Numbered from the stretch's first letter, positions 1-11,244 are shown. The stretch is DNA of 64,000 nucleotides from Unio delphinus (GCA_029339505.1 JAQISU010000180.1:616501-680500); one strand, 5' to 3'. Notes: generated by a model not told the origin, from the sequence alone. Made by a program: numbers and translations.

Positions 1-1300
1 ACAACACAAACCCCTCTTCCGGGCCTATTTAGACCTCACCAGGCGTTTGATCTGGTCAGCAGATACCGACTCTCCACAATCCTGGCGACGATTAGATGCC
101 CCAGATATGTTAAGCATGATCCAGTCCTTTCACACGATGACATGAAATGCACAGTGCAGTACGATGGCTCAACGCCCTACCCCTTCAACATCTTCACCAG
201 AGTGAAACAGGGTTTCTTCCTAGTCCCTACGGTCTTCGACATCTTCTTCGCTGTCCTGCTTAAGCATGTTTATGAGATGGCCACAGAAGGGATCTACTTG
301 CACACATGATCAGACGGCAAACTATTCAACCATGCACGAATGAAGGCAAAAAGCAAAGTGCGTGTAGCAACCATCAGGGACATGTTCTTTCCTGACGATG
401 CTGCCCTAGTCACTCACACAGAAGCTGAGTTAACGCACCTGATGGACAGCTTTTCTAAATCATACAGTGAGTTTTGGCTGAACATGAGCCTAAAGAAAAC
501 AAATGTGATGGCGCAGAATGTGGACCCTCCCTCTCCCAAGCATCTTCATCAACAACTATGTTCAGTCAGTTCACGTACGTCGGCTCTACCATCATCAACA
601 ACCTATCACTCGATGCTGAACTCAACAAGCGGATTGGAAAGGCATCGACAACTCTGCAGGTTGTTTCAAAGAGTGTGGAACAACAGTATGCTGACCATGA
701 ACACTTAAACTAAAGAGCACCTAATATATAATTGTTACATGTTGTAGGTATTATTACATCATGCGCGCTGTGTACTGTGCCTATGTGCTAAGCACTCTCC
801 TGTGTGCCAGAGAAACGTGTATGCCTCACAAGAAAAAGAATGAGTGTCTTTCACATGCGATGACTTCAACGCCTATTCTGGATCACTTCTAGTGATCGAG
901 TAACACACAACGAGGTACTTGAACGAGGTACAAGATTCTCAGCATGGTCACACTCCTAGACAACATTGTATCAGATGGCTAGGCCATGTAGGTCGGATGG
1001 ATGACGGACGGATCCGCAAAGACCTTCTTTTTTCGGAATATGCGTCTGGCAAAAGGTCGATCAGATGGCTACGTCTCTGATTCAGGGATGTCTGTAACTG
1101 CGACATGAAAGCCCTTGACATCGATGTCAATACCTGGGAACAGGTTGCTTTAGACAGACCGAGCTGGCATCATGCGAGGACAAGCTGCGGTTGCTATCTG
1201 ATAAAAAGCGATCTCAGATGAAGAAAAAGCAGCTCCAACACAAACCAGACTCAGCTTTCAAGTGCAGCAAGGACTGTCACTTTTATGTTGGGCTACATAG
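1..1300 (+). pseudogene. Decayed non-LTR retrotransposon (LINE) reverse transcriptase
   Basis: The + strand keeps successive reverse-transcriptase blocks in broken frames. AFDLVSRYRL lies near base 37, RVKQGFFLVP near 200 (family form GVKQGCVLAP), and FPDDAALV near 390 where the catalytic YADD box belongs. FTYVGSTI follows near 570 in another frame. The LINE C-terminal segment RWLGHVGRMDDGRI is near 970-1010, and TWEQVALDRPSW is near 1130. Stop codons near 307 and 707, at least one frameshift, and a scrambled stretch at 710-950 show that it is dead. The N-terminal endonuclease part lies left of the window or is absent. The clade is not certain. The catalytic box has Pro in place of Ala, so the copy is unlikely to be active even locally. 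Confidence 0.8.
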
Positions 1301-1907
1301 TCACTAAAGACACTACAAAAACACCAACCGGGACATCTCTCATGGACGCACTTGGTTCGTTACTCGAGACTAATGGATGTCAACTACTACAACTGCTTAT
1401 TCCATTTTCACTCCTCCCCCACCACATGATTTTATCGTCTACAACATTATTGTGGTGTAAGAGATTAGAGCTCAATGTTTCAACATTATTTCATTAGGAT
1501 GTTTTTCTTTCTTTTTTTCTTCTTAAATACAGATATTTATCCTTTTTGTTCCCATATATTCACTGGGTTGTAAAATCAGGAAATGGCTTCAGATTTCATT
1601 ATGGAGAAATTATGCCAATTTATAGTACCTACCCCTTTGAGGTTTTTATCTCAAACAGAGTCTTTATAATACCTACACATTTGGGGCCAAAAAGAAGCCT
1701 TATGGTATGTACCACCTTGGGGCCAAAACAAACCACCCCATCAGGAAAAAAGGCCTTGTAATACCCACCTCATTAATCAGCTTTATATTGAGAAGGCCTT
1801 GAAGGATTTTGATTTCAAGAATTCCACTACCTGCAGCCGATTATGTGCTGAAAAATCACATTTACCCCCAATAAAACTAAACAAAAAATTTTGGTCTCTA
1901 TTTATAG

Positions 1908-2164
1908 TTTTTGTTGTTGTATTAGGCTTTAACGCCATTTTTCAGCACAAAATAGACTATACATGGCGGCCAGTATTAATGGTGGAGGAAGATCCTGGCA
2001 AAAGAAAACTGGAAAGAACCACTGACCCACGATAAGCTATTGCCAAGCTTTCTCAGTTACCCTCAATGGCCGTATCCGAGACTCTAACCCACGTATACAG
2101 AGGTGAGATGGCAGTGATCCGTAACGGTGAGCGCTTTAAACCACGCGGACAGTCTGGGCCCCTA
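1908..2164 (-). mobile_element. tRNA-derived SINE family 1, copy A
   Basis: Read on the - strand, this diverged copy runs from a degraded tRNA-like head near 2160 through a shared core (revcomp of gaaccactgacccacga) to a tail ending with revcomp of ggctttaacgccatttttca and an (ACA)-rich end near 1910. The same core recurs at 3404-3565, 3750-3905, 35868-35976 and 59416-60394. The head is worn, and the A box is hard to read in this copy. Confidence 0.75.
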
Positions 2165-2165
2165 T

Positions 2166-2700
2166 AGTTCTTATTAAAATATTACATAGATTCATGTAGA
2201 ACACGTTTATGGTATACCCATCTTGAACATTATATGCCTGACACATTGGCAGTTAACTACACTAAGTTAATTTAAGAATTATTAATTATTCTGTCTGTAA
2301 AGTTAATGATGATGCATTTTACTCATTAAATTATTTTTACAGCCAAAAGCCCAAACCTAAGTCACCCATGACATAAATAATAAATGGATCAGCTTAAAAG
2401 ATTAGAAGAGATGCACTAAATGGAATGGAGAACGAGATCTCAGACCATGGCACATTCAGTTTGTCAGGCACATATTTTTATAACAGTAACATCTATACAA
2501 AGCAATGAAGAGTACACCCCTTTACTTGAATATCTATAGAATCAACTCATCCAAAATAAGTAAATAATTGAACAAGCAAAGAAGAAGACCTTATTCATCA
2601 CAGTCATAACATATTAGAACTCACGGACACATGATTTAAAGCATAACCTGTCATGTTACAGTAGAATCAGGGTGAGAACTCGCATCATGATACTATTGTG
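2166..2700. other. AT-rich intergenic DNA, nothing recognised
   Basis: No long open frame, RNA-like fold or named repeat was recognised here. The stretch separates SINE copy A from the short hAT MITE. Confidence 0.5.
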
Positions 2701-2708
2701 GTTGTTTG

Positions 2709-2899
2709 CAGAGGCGTAGCGAGGGGGGGGGTACATATGTCCCCGGGCGCCATACTGGTGGGGGCGCCAAAATGGGCTTTGAAATAAATTGTAACGGGTA
2801 ATGGTGATTTTATTGATGAAAAAAATGGGTTTCAGAGTTAAGGGGGGGGGGGGAAATGATTATTGTCCTCAGGCGCCAAACACCCTAGCTACGCCTCTG
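2709..2899. mobile_element. hAT-type MITE, short copy
   Basis: This 191-bp element has perfect 12-bp terminal inverted repeats, cagaggcgtagc at the left and gctacgcctctg at the right. It is flanked by an exact 8-bp direct repeat, gttgtttg (2701-2708 and 2900-2907), the size produced by hAT transposases. The interior has the motif gtccccgggcgcc and G runs (12 G at about 2842-2853). The same ends flank the longer copy at 26590-27054, which keeps transposase coding sequence, so this is a non-autonomous deletion derivative. Confidence 0.9.
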
Positions 2900-3403
2900 G
2901 TTGTTTGTACAACCAATCAACAAATAACATGAACATTTTAACTGACTGTGCTTCCGAAGTTGCTAATCCATTAAAGATTTTAATAGTAAAAGAGATTTTT
3001 ATGACCATATCCCTAAAGTTGACAAAATTACATATGTCTGGTTTCTGGTCCTTGCAATAAAATTTTTACTTTTTTTTAAATCCAATGAAAATTTTTGTGT
3101 GTATCTCAGGTCCGAACAGTCTGCACTCCACCTGCAGACTCGACCCACCAATCCTTGTTATGAATGGTCAAGTAAAGGTCTGCAGTATATGTACATATTA
3201 TATTTTACGGTGATTGAGAGCAGTGGATTTGTCTCAAAACTCATGGTTTAGCAGGTGGTCACTAATGCACTCTGAGTTTGGTCACTAATGATAGATTGAC
3301 GTTGATAGCAGAAGTCACTTAACTCTGGTTTTACTGCATATGTTACATTTCAACCAAATGTGACACACCGTCTTATATTGGTAAGAAAAAGAAATATGTT
3401 ATA

Positions 3404-3565
3404 TATTGCGGTCAGTATGATTGGTAGAGGAAGAATCCAAGAAGACCACCAACCCACGAGAAACTCCTGGCAAGCTTTCAGGCATAACCTCATTGGCCGA
3501 ACTTGAGACTCGAATCCACACAGAGGTGAGATGGCAATGATTTGTAATAGTGAGTGCTTCTGGCC
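3404..3565 (-). mobile_element. tRNA-derived SINE family 1, copy B (partial)
   Basis: The core (accaccaacccacgagaaac) and the head-proximal part (cacagaggtgagatggcaatg) match the other copies. Both the extreme tRNA head and the 3' tail are missing or too diverged to place. Confidence 0.7.
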
Positions 3566-3749
3566 TGTGATAAATATTAAATTCCAGAAACATTCTCTCA
3601 CATCGACGTTTAATCTAACATATGATTAGGAAATTTCTTTGGGTCTTTTTTTATCTCACTTTTTGTTAGACTTTTTATATTAAAAGTACTTTTATCTGTG
3701 AATTGTTAAATCCTACTAAAAACTCCATCAATGGTCGAGACAAAGAGTG

Positions 3750-3905
3750 GGGCCCCGAGTGGCCGAGTGGTCTAAAGCGCTGTCCGTTATGGATCACTGC
3801 CATCTCACCTCTGCGTGGGTTCGAGTCTAAGATTCGACTAATGTAGTTATGTGAGAAAGCTTGCCAGTAGCTTCTCGTGGGTCGGTGGTTCTTTCCGGGG
3901 GTTTT
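3750..3905 (+). mobile_element. tRNA-derived SINE family 1, copy C, intact head
   Basis: This copy shows the pol III promoter best. The A box is tggccgagtgg (about 3760) and the B box is ggttcgagtct (about 3818), spaced as in a tRNA-Ser/Leu-like molecule. They are followed by the family core ending at gtggttctttccgggggttt. The element stops at the start of the 38-bp satellite array, so its 3' tail is truncated or replaced. Confidence 0.8.
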
Positions 3906-4289
3906 CATATTTTAAATCCAAACCTATCACAGTACACTTAAAAACATATTTTAAATCTTGACCTATTACAGTACACTTAAAAACATATTTAAATCCAGAC
4001 CTATCACAGTACACTTAAAAACATATTTAAATCCAGACCTATCACAGTACACTTAAAAACATATTTAAATCCAGACCTATCACAGTACACTTAAAAACAT
4101 TTAAATACAGACCTATCACAGTACACTTAAAAACATATTTAAATCCAGACCTATCACAGTACACTTAAAAACATATTTAAATCCAGACCTATTACAGTAC
4201 ACTTAAAAACATTTTAAATCCAGACCTATCACAGTACACTTAAAAAGGCATGATTAAAATCCATACCTATCACACTATAATTTTACCAA

Positions 4290-4438
4290 GCCATCCAGTC
4301 CAAAAACACTAACCTCTAAAGTGCTGAACGCCTAGCAACGCAGCTGTTAGTACCATTTTTATAAGTCTTTGGTATAGCTCGGCCAGGGTTCGATTCCGCA
4401 TCTGAGGCGTATGCTTTAACCGATAGGCCACCGAAGGC
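4290..4438 (-). mobile_element. tRNA-derived SINE family 2, copy A
   Basis: On the - strand an A-box-like ggtggcctatcggtt is followed by a degraded B box and then a body containing revcomp of gctgttagtaccattttta. The body and head match the copy at 23190-23322. It is inserted within the satellite array. Confidence 0.6.
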
Positions 4439-4594
4439 AAACAGATGTAAATCCTGACCTATCACACCGCACTTTTAAAAGCATACTTTAAATCCAGACC
4501 TCTCATAGTACCCTAACTTGCCATGACATTTTAAATCCAGACCTCTCATAGTATCCTAACATGCCATGACATTTTAAATCCAGACCTCTCATAG

Positions 4595-4651
4595 CACAGG
4601 GGCTCGTATCGTTGCTTACAATCGACCGGTCCTACATATACTGCCCCTGTG
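4595..4651. mobile_element. 57-bp miniature transposon related to the 4959-8937 element
   Basis: The element begins cacaggggctcgtatcgttg and ends gcccctgtg. Its first 48 bases match the left end of the large element at 4959 base for base, and then a 9-bp inverted terminus closes it. An exact 8-bp direct repeat, tctcatag, flanks it (4587-4594 and 4652-4659). It has no coding capacity and must have been moved in trans. Confidence 0.85.
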
Positions 4652-4958
4652 TCTCATAGTACCTTAACATGCCATGACATTTTAAATCCAGACAATATTT
4701 TAAGACTGGAAATATATTTGGACAAATATTTTAAATATATTTATGTAAGATATGTTGATGAATCTTGTTAATAAAGTTCTCAAGTTTGCAACTTTGTGAA
4801 ATTGATGGTACATGTATGTACATTTGCGGCGAACATAAGGGTCTGCTAGAAACAAATTTTCTGATTGGTCCATACTGCAATGTATGTAACGACAGGTATG
4901 CTGCATTTATGCAAATGATCTAAGCACTATTCTAACATAAGAGGACTGACATGTGGCC

Positions 4959-5302
4959 CACAGGGGCTCGTATCGTTGCTTACAATCGACCGGTCCTACA
5001 TATACTATATAATAACTACAAGGGAGGACACTTCTCTCCTTTCTCGCACGACCCATTTAAGAATAAACGCTGTTATTTCAAGCCACGTTTCGCCTAGAGT
5101 AATAAATTTGGTACCGATATTTAGCTCAGACATTTGACTATGTATCCCTGTCAGCAGTTTGACTAAATATCATATCTTTAAGGAATGCCAAATCATTTTC
5201 CCACGGTACCGCTTGACACGTACCTGATCGCGCCCGCTTAATATTCAAGAACAACGCGCTGAATGGAATACTGCACTCTCATTGGCCAACCGAAAATTAC
5301 GT
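4959..5302 (+). repeat. Left terminal inverted repeat of the long-TIR transposon
   Basis: This arm pairs with 8595-8937 almost without mismatch. It starts with cacaggggctcg and ends near ggccaaccgaaaattacg. It contains gcgggcgcgatcaggtacg (revcomp), which is much more GC-rich than the flanks. Confidence 0.9.
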
Positions 5303-6239
5303 ACGCGTCTATTTATAAGTTAGTCCGGGAAATTTAAATTGCTGGATTGTCCAAAAGAAGCAGACGAAATAAGAATAAAATATGACGGAATCACACATTG
5401 TTTCGTGGTAAGAATTATCAAAATGTGAAGACCATCTTTTGTTTTAAATTTATTAAACAATAAAGATCACAACTGTTTGCAAATCTATATACTCCTTAAA
5501 ATGGTATATGATTGTTGTCATTAATATATGTCAATAATAGAAAATGTAAACAAAAGAGATCCTCTCCATTTCTGAAAAATCTCTGCAGCTTGCATAAAGC
5601 ACCATTTCAGATTTAAGATTTAAAGCATGCATTGTTATATGTATCATTGCATATGAAAATTCATCTCAAGAATACCCTTCCTTTCCTCTTATATTTTCAA
5701 TTTAGTCATAATCATTTCTAATATAAATTATGTGAATCTTTTCAGCATTTGTTTGCAGAATGCAACAAAAATATCCATAAATGCTGAAATACATACTGCA
5801 GGGTGGGGCTTCAGTATAGTATTAATTAACTATATTTACAACATGTATTTTACAGATTTCTAAGGTTGTAATTATTTGGTACCAAACGAAGGGTGGTTAA
5901 TCTGTTTGAGAAATTTCACATTTCCTATAGGTATTCCATCTAGACTGGGGCAGTGTTAGAAGTGCTATCCAACTAACTGCATTTTTAAACTTTAAGATTT
6001 TAAGCATAATATCTTTATAAATTATTCCCTTAGTACACTATATTACCAAAGTTTAATTGTCATTGAGTCATTACATCAGTGTCTTGTGTGCATGATCACA
6101 TCTCAATCTCTATTTTGAAGAGAATATTTTATTATAGTATTTTTTTAAAAAAAGATTACACAGGGGGAAGAGATACTGTCACAGCCTATGTACCATTCTA
6201 TCAATCCATAATTCTATTAACAAATGTACAGAATCTCCT
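5303..6239. other. Internal AT-rich part of the long-TIR transposon
   Basis: No open frame or known domain was recognised. It lies between the left arm and the - strand coding relics and may hold intron or decayed 3' sequence of the transposon genes. Confidence 0.5.
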
Positions 6240-7032
6240 TTAACACTGCTGAATATAAAACTGTGCAGATGACATTAACAAATACTTACTCACTACCTCC
6301 TCTTTTAACTTCTGATCATGTAGAGAGAAATATTCATCATCTTCAGTGTTAAAGATCTGTGACCACTGTTGGTTCAGTGTCTCATTTAGCAGAACCCTTG
6401 ATGTTACAAAGTCATAAAAGCTTTTGCCATATAAATTTACATTTTCCACAGTTTCAAGTTTTCTGATGACCTAGTCTAACTCTTGGAAAAATGAAAGGCT
6501 TTATCACTTACACAGCACAGACCACTCCTTACATTTTGCTTTCTCTGTATCTCAGTCATAGAAACCTTATCTTCTGATGTTTCCATTAGGTCACTTTCAT
6601 ATTGGATGAGTGTATCTAACATTATTGCTTGGTAATACAGTTTGTTCACATAATCCCTGGAATTATTGCTGTACAAGTTTTTTCTTACAGCACTTCTTTT
6701 TCTGTGTCTAAGTGTTGCAACACACCAACCGGCTATATATCTCAATTTCGCTCTTCCACTGCTTGTATCTTCAAAGACAGTTCTATTGCGTTTGCTTTTA
6801 ATGGGTCTGAGATGTCAGCCACGAGTTTTGCTCTCAGCTTCATTAATATCCCAAATGCAACTATATAATGGTTAAGTTTGAGATCTGTGCTCACAAAAAG
6901 CTGCCTTACATAATTTCTGTACTCTTCTGTACTGATAAACTTTGTGACTGCAGCATAAAATGAAGTCAATGTTTTGTTCCTGCTGTTTCCTTCTGAGAAT
7001 GTACCCCTTAAGTCAATTTCATTCACATGCAT
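6240..7032 (-). pseudogene. Unassigned transposon protein, broken in three frames
   Basis: Three consecutive open pieces read on the - strand. The first starts MHVNEIDLRG (7032) and ends KIQAVEERN. The second, shifted by one frame near 6745, contains RYIAGWCVATLRHRKRS and then TSEDKVSMTEIQRKQNVRSG. The third, ending at 6240, contains VENVNLYGKSFYDFV and LKEEVVSKYLLMSSAQFY. The run RYIAGWCV-LRHRKRS-VRKNLY resembles a segment I associate with uncharacterised transposon-linked proteins of molluscs, but I cannot name the family. The pieces follow each other without gaps, so they derive from one protein of at least 250 residues. It lies downstream of the helicase relic on the same strand and may once have been part of the same gene or a partner. 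A transposase C-terminal region is possible but unproven. Confidence 0.55.
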
Positions 7033-7911
7033 ACATTTTTTCTCAATGATCAGTCATTTTAACAGTGTGAATCTCAATAGTTTATAAGTTCTGACAAATG
7101 GGATATGACCCTTGCGTACAGACACTGACCTATGTGGACAAGTCATCTGCATGATTTTATTTGTCTCAAAATGGCCATTAATTCTATAAATGGTTATATG
7201 ATGTGGATTTCATTGTTATAATGAGGTTTGCATAATAAGCATTATATATAACACCTCTTATGCAAATCTGTACTAACCCATTTTGATCATATCTGTAACC
7301 AACTATACATAAATCATAATATGTGTGAATGTTTATGCATATATATTACTTTGCATCCATCCCATCTCTCTGTCTCTCTCACACTCACACACATGTACAA
7401 ATTCTCTTTTGAACTGAGTCCAAGTTGTTATGGATAACATAGTGTAAGACACTGAATTCCAGGTGTGAAAATCAGAGAAAGTAAAAATATAGTATGAAAT
7501 GAAGATGAAATGACTGATTGAAACATATGTTGTCTATTTCAAGTATCCTTAAACAGGGGTGTGTATATAATTTTTGTAATAGTTTATTGTTAAAAACGAG
7601 TTCAAAGAAAAATGATATTGTCAACGGTGATAAACTGATAATATCATTCCTATGGATGGTATCTCAAATAAAAACTGAGTGATCATTGCTATTCATTGAT
7701 GCAAAATCTTACAAATTTAGGAATTTCAGGACTACATGTATTACTGTCTGAGAAATTAGTATATGTGTGTGTGTGTGTGTTGATGTTTTTACACATATAC
7801 ATCCAAATATTGGTGAAAATGATAAAAAGAACAGGAAAAAAAATTCAAAGAGAAGGAAGATTTTTTAAATTGTGTTTTATCTTTTCCTCTTTTATCACAT
7901 GAGGTCTGTTA
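7033..7911. other. AT-rich spacer inside the long-TIR transposon
   Basis: A short (GT)n run occurs near 7762-7780. Otherwise no coding or structural feature was recognised. It may contain the lost C-terminal half of the helicase or introns. Confidence 0.45.
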
Positions 7912-8537
7912 TTAAAAAACAATGTTCAAATTACCTTCTGTTCGTCTGTGTACATGTGACAAAACATAATGATGTGGAATCAGGCTGTGAATCTTCTCAT
8001 AACTGATAAAGAGTTCTCCTCTGTCATGGTACACATCATTTGGCACAGGCTTCAGTTGAAAGAAATCACCAGAAACAATGATCTGAATGCCACCAAATGG
8101 GAAATTGCTTTCCTTTACTGTTCTGAGCACCTTCTCTATTTGCAGAAATGATTTCAGAGATAGCATGGAAATTTCATCAATAAAAAGAATGTCAACATTC
8201 ATAATCCTTCTTTTAATATCTATCATATCATCATTATTTTTGATCTTATCTATCAAAATATCATCGGGGAAACGACCGTCCTGAATGCCCGAAAACTTGT
8301 TTATTGTCATTCAGTACAACTGAGAAGCAGCTATACCTGTACTGTCTGTTAAGTAAACTGTTTTCCCTATTTCTTTCAGTCTTTTGCTTAAATTGTTAAC
8401 TAGGAAGCTTTACCAGTACTAGCCTGCCCTGATATCATGATATTGTGACCTGACATTGCGGCGTGTACGATATCCTCCATCATGCAAACACGTACCAGCA
8501 TCAGCAATACTTCGATCCCAGTGAAAACACCCGCCAT
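7912..8537 (-). pseudogene. PIF1-like helicase, N-terminal half, decayed
   Basis: An ATG at 8537 (MAGVFTGIEVLL) starts a frame that leads into IVHAAMSGHNIMISGQASTG, a Walker A loop whose last residues read GKAS instead of GKT/S. A frameshift follows near 8411, and the protein continues as LVNNLSKRLKEIGKTVYL and TDSTGIAASQLY. A TGA near 8312 precedes TINKFSGIQDGRFPDD. Walker B and neighbouring motifs are clear (VDILFIDEISMLS, then GGIQIIVSGDFFQLKPVPND), as in the PIF1/RRM3 family and Helitron helicases. The C-terminal helicase motifs are missing. The gene starts only about 60 bases inside the right arm of the transposon, so it is an element gene or a capture, not a host locus. Confidence 0.8.
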
Positions 8538-8594
8538 ATGTCAATGTATTTCAGCCAATCAAAAAATTACGATTAAAAAATCTAAGCCAACATG

Positions 8595-8937
8595 CGTAAT
8601 TTTCGGTTGGCCAATGAGAGTGCAGTATTCCATTCAGCGCGTTGTTCTTGAATATTAAGCGGGCGCGATCAGGTACGTGTCAAGCGGTACCGTGGGAAAA
8701 TGATTTGGTATTCCTTAAAGATATGATATTTAGTCAAACTGCTGACAGGGATACATAGTCAAATGTCTGAGCTAAATATCGGTACCAAATTTATTACTCT
8801 AGGCGAAACGTGGCTTGAAATAACAGCGTTTATTCTTAAATGGGTCGTGCGAGAAAGGAGAGAAGTGTCCTCCCTTGTAGTTATTATATAGTATATGTAG
8901 GACCAGTCGATTGTAAGCAACGATACGAGCCCCTGTG
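8595..8937 (-). repeat. Right terminal inverted repeat of the long-TIR transposon
   Basis: Inverse complement of 4959-5302, with two visible substitutions. It ends in gagcccctgtg, immediately followed by the second copy of the 8-bp duplication atgtggcc. Confidence 0.9.
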
Positions 8938-8945
8938 ATGTGGCC

Positions 8946-9914
8946 GTCATTATGCTGGTGCTGCATCAAACATTGTGATACATTTGAAAGATGGACACCC
9001 GCCCACTTGCCAAATCACACATCTTAAATAGGTCTTTTCGATGTTGGCTGTGTAATTCAACAACTGACAATTTCTACCATGATAAACGCCACAATAAAAG
9101 AGAATTTGTATTTAACTATCGATTCGGCTTGAAACGAAAGTTTTTTTTAGTTAAGTATTCTTCTCCGAGTGGTTCAATAATTTTCAATTTGTTTCCTCCA
9201 TTATTATTAGGTTAAATAAAGCCGGTTTCTTGTTATCGTTTCGATTCAAAAGGAAAGCGAAAGGAATGTTATTGGTGGTGGAGGCAGGGGATATAAAAAG
9301 GCTTCATCTACCAGTAACAGAGAATGCCTTTCATACGGTGCAAGAAATGCCTGTTTATTGCAGGAAAAGAAAGAAACAATAAAAATGAAAAACAGAATCT
9401 CAAATAAACGGTAAATAGGACAACGCGTTTAGATATAACAAAAATACACGCTTGGTGGACATACATGTATTTCGAGAAATCCGACAATCAAGCGAAGACG
9501 GTTCATAGTGTACATGACTCGGTTGTTGTAGTTTTTTATTTTAATACGATGTTATCACGCTACTTCTATAGTTGCAATGAAAAGCAGTTAACGTTTCAAT
9601 CCATTGTTTTTGTCATCTTCCTGATCACTCATTTCTTTTCATCACCATTATCGCTTTATGTCTTCGTGACCGATGATTTTCATAATGATTTTTTCAGTCT
9701 TTATCACCATGGTCTTTGTGGTATTTCTTACGGCAATGTTGCTACTGATGGTGGTGGAATAAGGAATATGTACCGAATATTATACAATGCAACAAATACA
9801 TTAAGATAAATAATCTATCTAAGAAGGTGACGGATGTGCTTAAGATTCTATAACTAGATCAATAACATATAAGAAACGTGACAAATTAAAGTAGAGATAC
9901 AGATTTATAAAACT

Positions 9915-9972
<58 letters not shown>

Positions 9973-11230
9973 TTGCTGACATATTTAGCTTTTCTCACTG
10001 AAGAGAAAAATCCGAAATACAAATAATATTTCCGTTTGCTGCTTTGTTTTACGAGCAGGAAGCTGTTCGCTCAAAGATGAAGAAAAAAAAAAGATTCGAT
10101 CAGCATGTGTCAGCAGTTCTCAAAATAGCAAAAAACAAACCCAAAGTAAGAAACGGTACTTGTTTCAATAAGTGACGAACATTTTATATCTTTAATTCTG
10201 TCATTAACTAAACAAAAGGCAATACAGAAATACCGCCCATCCAAGATTTTGTTTTGTGAACATTCAGTGTATGTTTGCCTTTTCCTCTTGTTTTCTTTTT
10301 TTTTTTGGGATCGAAGAAAACCGCTGGCCGCTGGAAAGCATTTACGGGCAGATACAAGCTGATACACTGCCAAATAATTTAATTCATTCTTATTTCTTGA
10401 CCTTTCCCTGATTCAGTGGATTTTCGATAATTTTCATTTTAACATAATGAAAAATGTATTTTTTAAAAGTCTGTCCGTGTAAAGAAAATGTTCATCGCTT
10501 GCTAGCAACTCTGATCTGTGTTATTATTTACCACATCCCATCTTTGTAAGAATACAAACTGTTACAGTTACCATATTTAGTGATGCACATCCAAATGTAT
10601 AATGAGATGATAATGAGCATTGTTCTTAAATATCATAACTTGTCAGATACATTATCATAAATTACCAGGAAATTATATACACTCTACTCATCTTATCAGT
10701 AAAGAATAAGGTCCATACATAAAGGAATGTAATTTATACGGTATCACGCGCACACGCATTTTGTTGAATCTTGCATGTTAATTAACAGGCAACGAGGTCG
10801 TAAATGATTAATGGCTTAAGACAGGGGACACTCCTTGTGACGCAGTCATTTGGACCAGGATTTGTGCATAATTTATCCAGGATTGTACTTTCCAATGAAT
10901 ATTACATACAATTTATAAGTAGTTCGCTTGTAATTAAGCCATTTTGGTGTTTTCATTTGTAAGGTTTACAGTAAGTTGGTACATACTAACACCTTTAACT
11001 GCATCAGTGCATTTGTACGTGACAGTATCATTCTTCGTTTCTTCATTATGCTTGACAGAACGTGTCGTACTAATAAGACATTAGGCTAGTCCTTCTTTTA
11101 TTACACTCCAAATTTATTATACTTCATCTATCAAAGAGACACAAGAAGTGACTAACCGTGGCATTACGTGCGGACCTATTAGTGATCGGGGGAACCGCTT
11201 TATATGACGCTATATGTATATTCCCTCGAT
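8946..11230. other. Intergenic DNA upstream of the chitin-binding gene
   Basis: A TATA-like gatataaaaaggc sits at 9290-9302 and is followed by a short open frame starting near 9324 (MPFIRCKKCLFIAG). A 114-codon open frame at 9465-9809 has a hydrophobic, low-information sequence. None of these is supported as a gene. A (CT)n tract lies at 9919-9968. The rest shows nothing recognisable. Confidence 0.4.
9919..9968. repeat. (CT)n microsatellite
   Basis: Uninterrupted CT dinucleotides, about 25 units. Confidence 0.95.
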
Positions 11231-11237
11231 ATGTGGT

Positions 11238-11244
11238 TATAAAT
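11238..11244 (+). promoter_or_regulatory. TATA box candidate for the chitin-binding gene
   Basis: The sequence tataaat lies about 95 bases before the ATG at 11338, which fits a start site near 11265-11275 and a short 5' UTR. Caution: ttcatcttcacag just downstream (to 11274) could instead be a splice acceptor for an upstream untranslated exon, which would make this box fortuitous. Confidence 0.4.

Larger units (their letters stand above)
3908..4695. repeat. Satellite array, 38-bp then 43-bp units
   Basis: Nine copies of a roughly 38-bp unit (core cagtacacttaaaaacat, then atttaaatccagacctatca) run from about 3920 to 4245. A related 43-bp unit (tttaaatccagacctctcat, then a gccatgaca-bearing half) runs from about 4484 to 4695. 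Both share the tttaaatccagacct motif, so this looks like one evolving array. It was later split by a family-2 SINE (4290-4438) and by a 57-bp mini-transposon (4595-4651). Confidence 0.85.
4959..8937. mobile_element. Long-TIR DNA transposon with PIF1-like helicase remnant
   Basis: This 3,979-bp element is bounded by inverted repeats of about 343 bp (4959-5302 and 8595-8937) and an exact 8-bp target duplication, atgtggcc (4951-4958 and 8938-8945). I can see only two substitutions between the arms, one near base 35 and one in the aatg/aata-ccaaat stretch, so insertion was recent. Both coding relics read on the - strand: a PIF1-like helicase starting near the right arm and an unassigned protein near the left. 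An 8-bp duplication with long inverted repeats fits MULE, KDZ/Zisupton, P or hAT type cut-and-paste elements. No DDE transposase is recognisable, so the superfamily is open. Confidence 0.85.

Noticed and set aside
3908..4250. CRISPR-like regular repeats
   Set aside because: Contiguous 38-bp tandem units without unique spacers in a eukaryotic genome; an ordinary satellite array.
9465..9809. 114-codon + strand open frame upstream of the chitin-binding gene
   Set aside because: Hydrophobic, Phe/Tyr-rich translation without motifs, no splice or promoter support that fits; looks like a chance frame.
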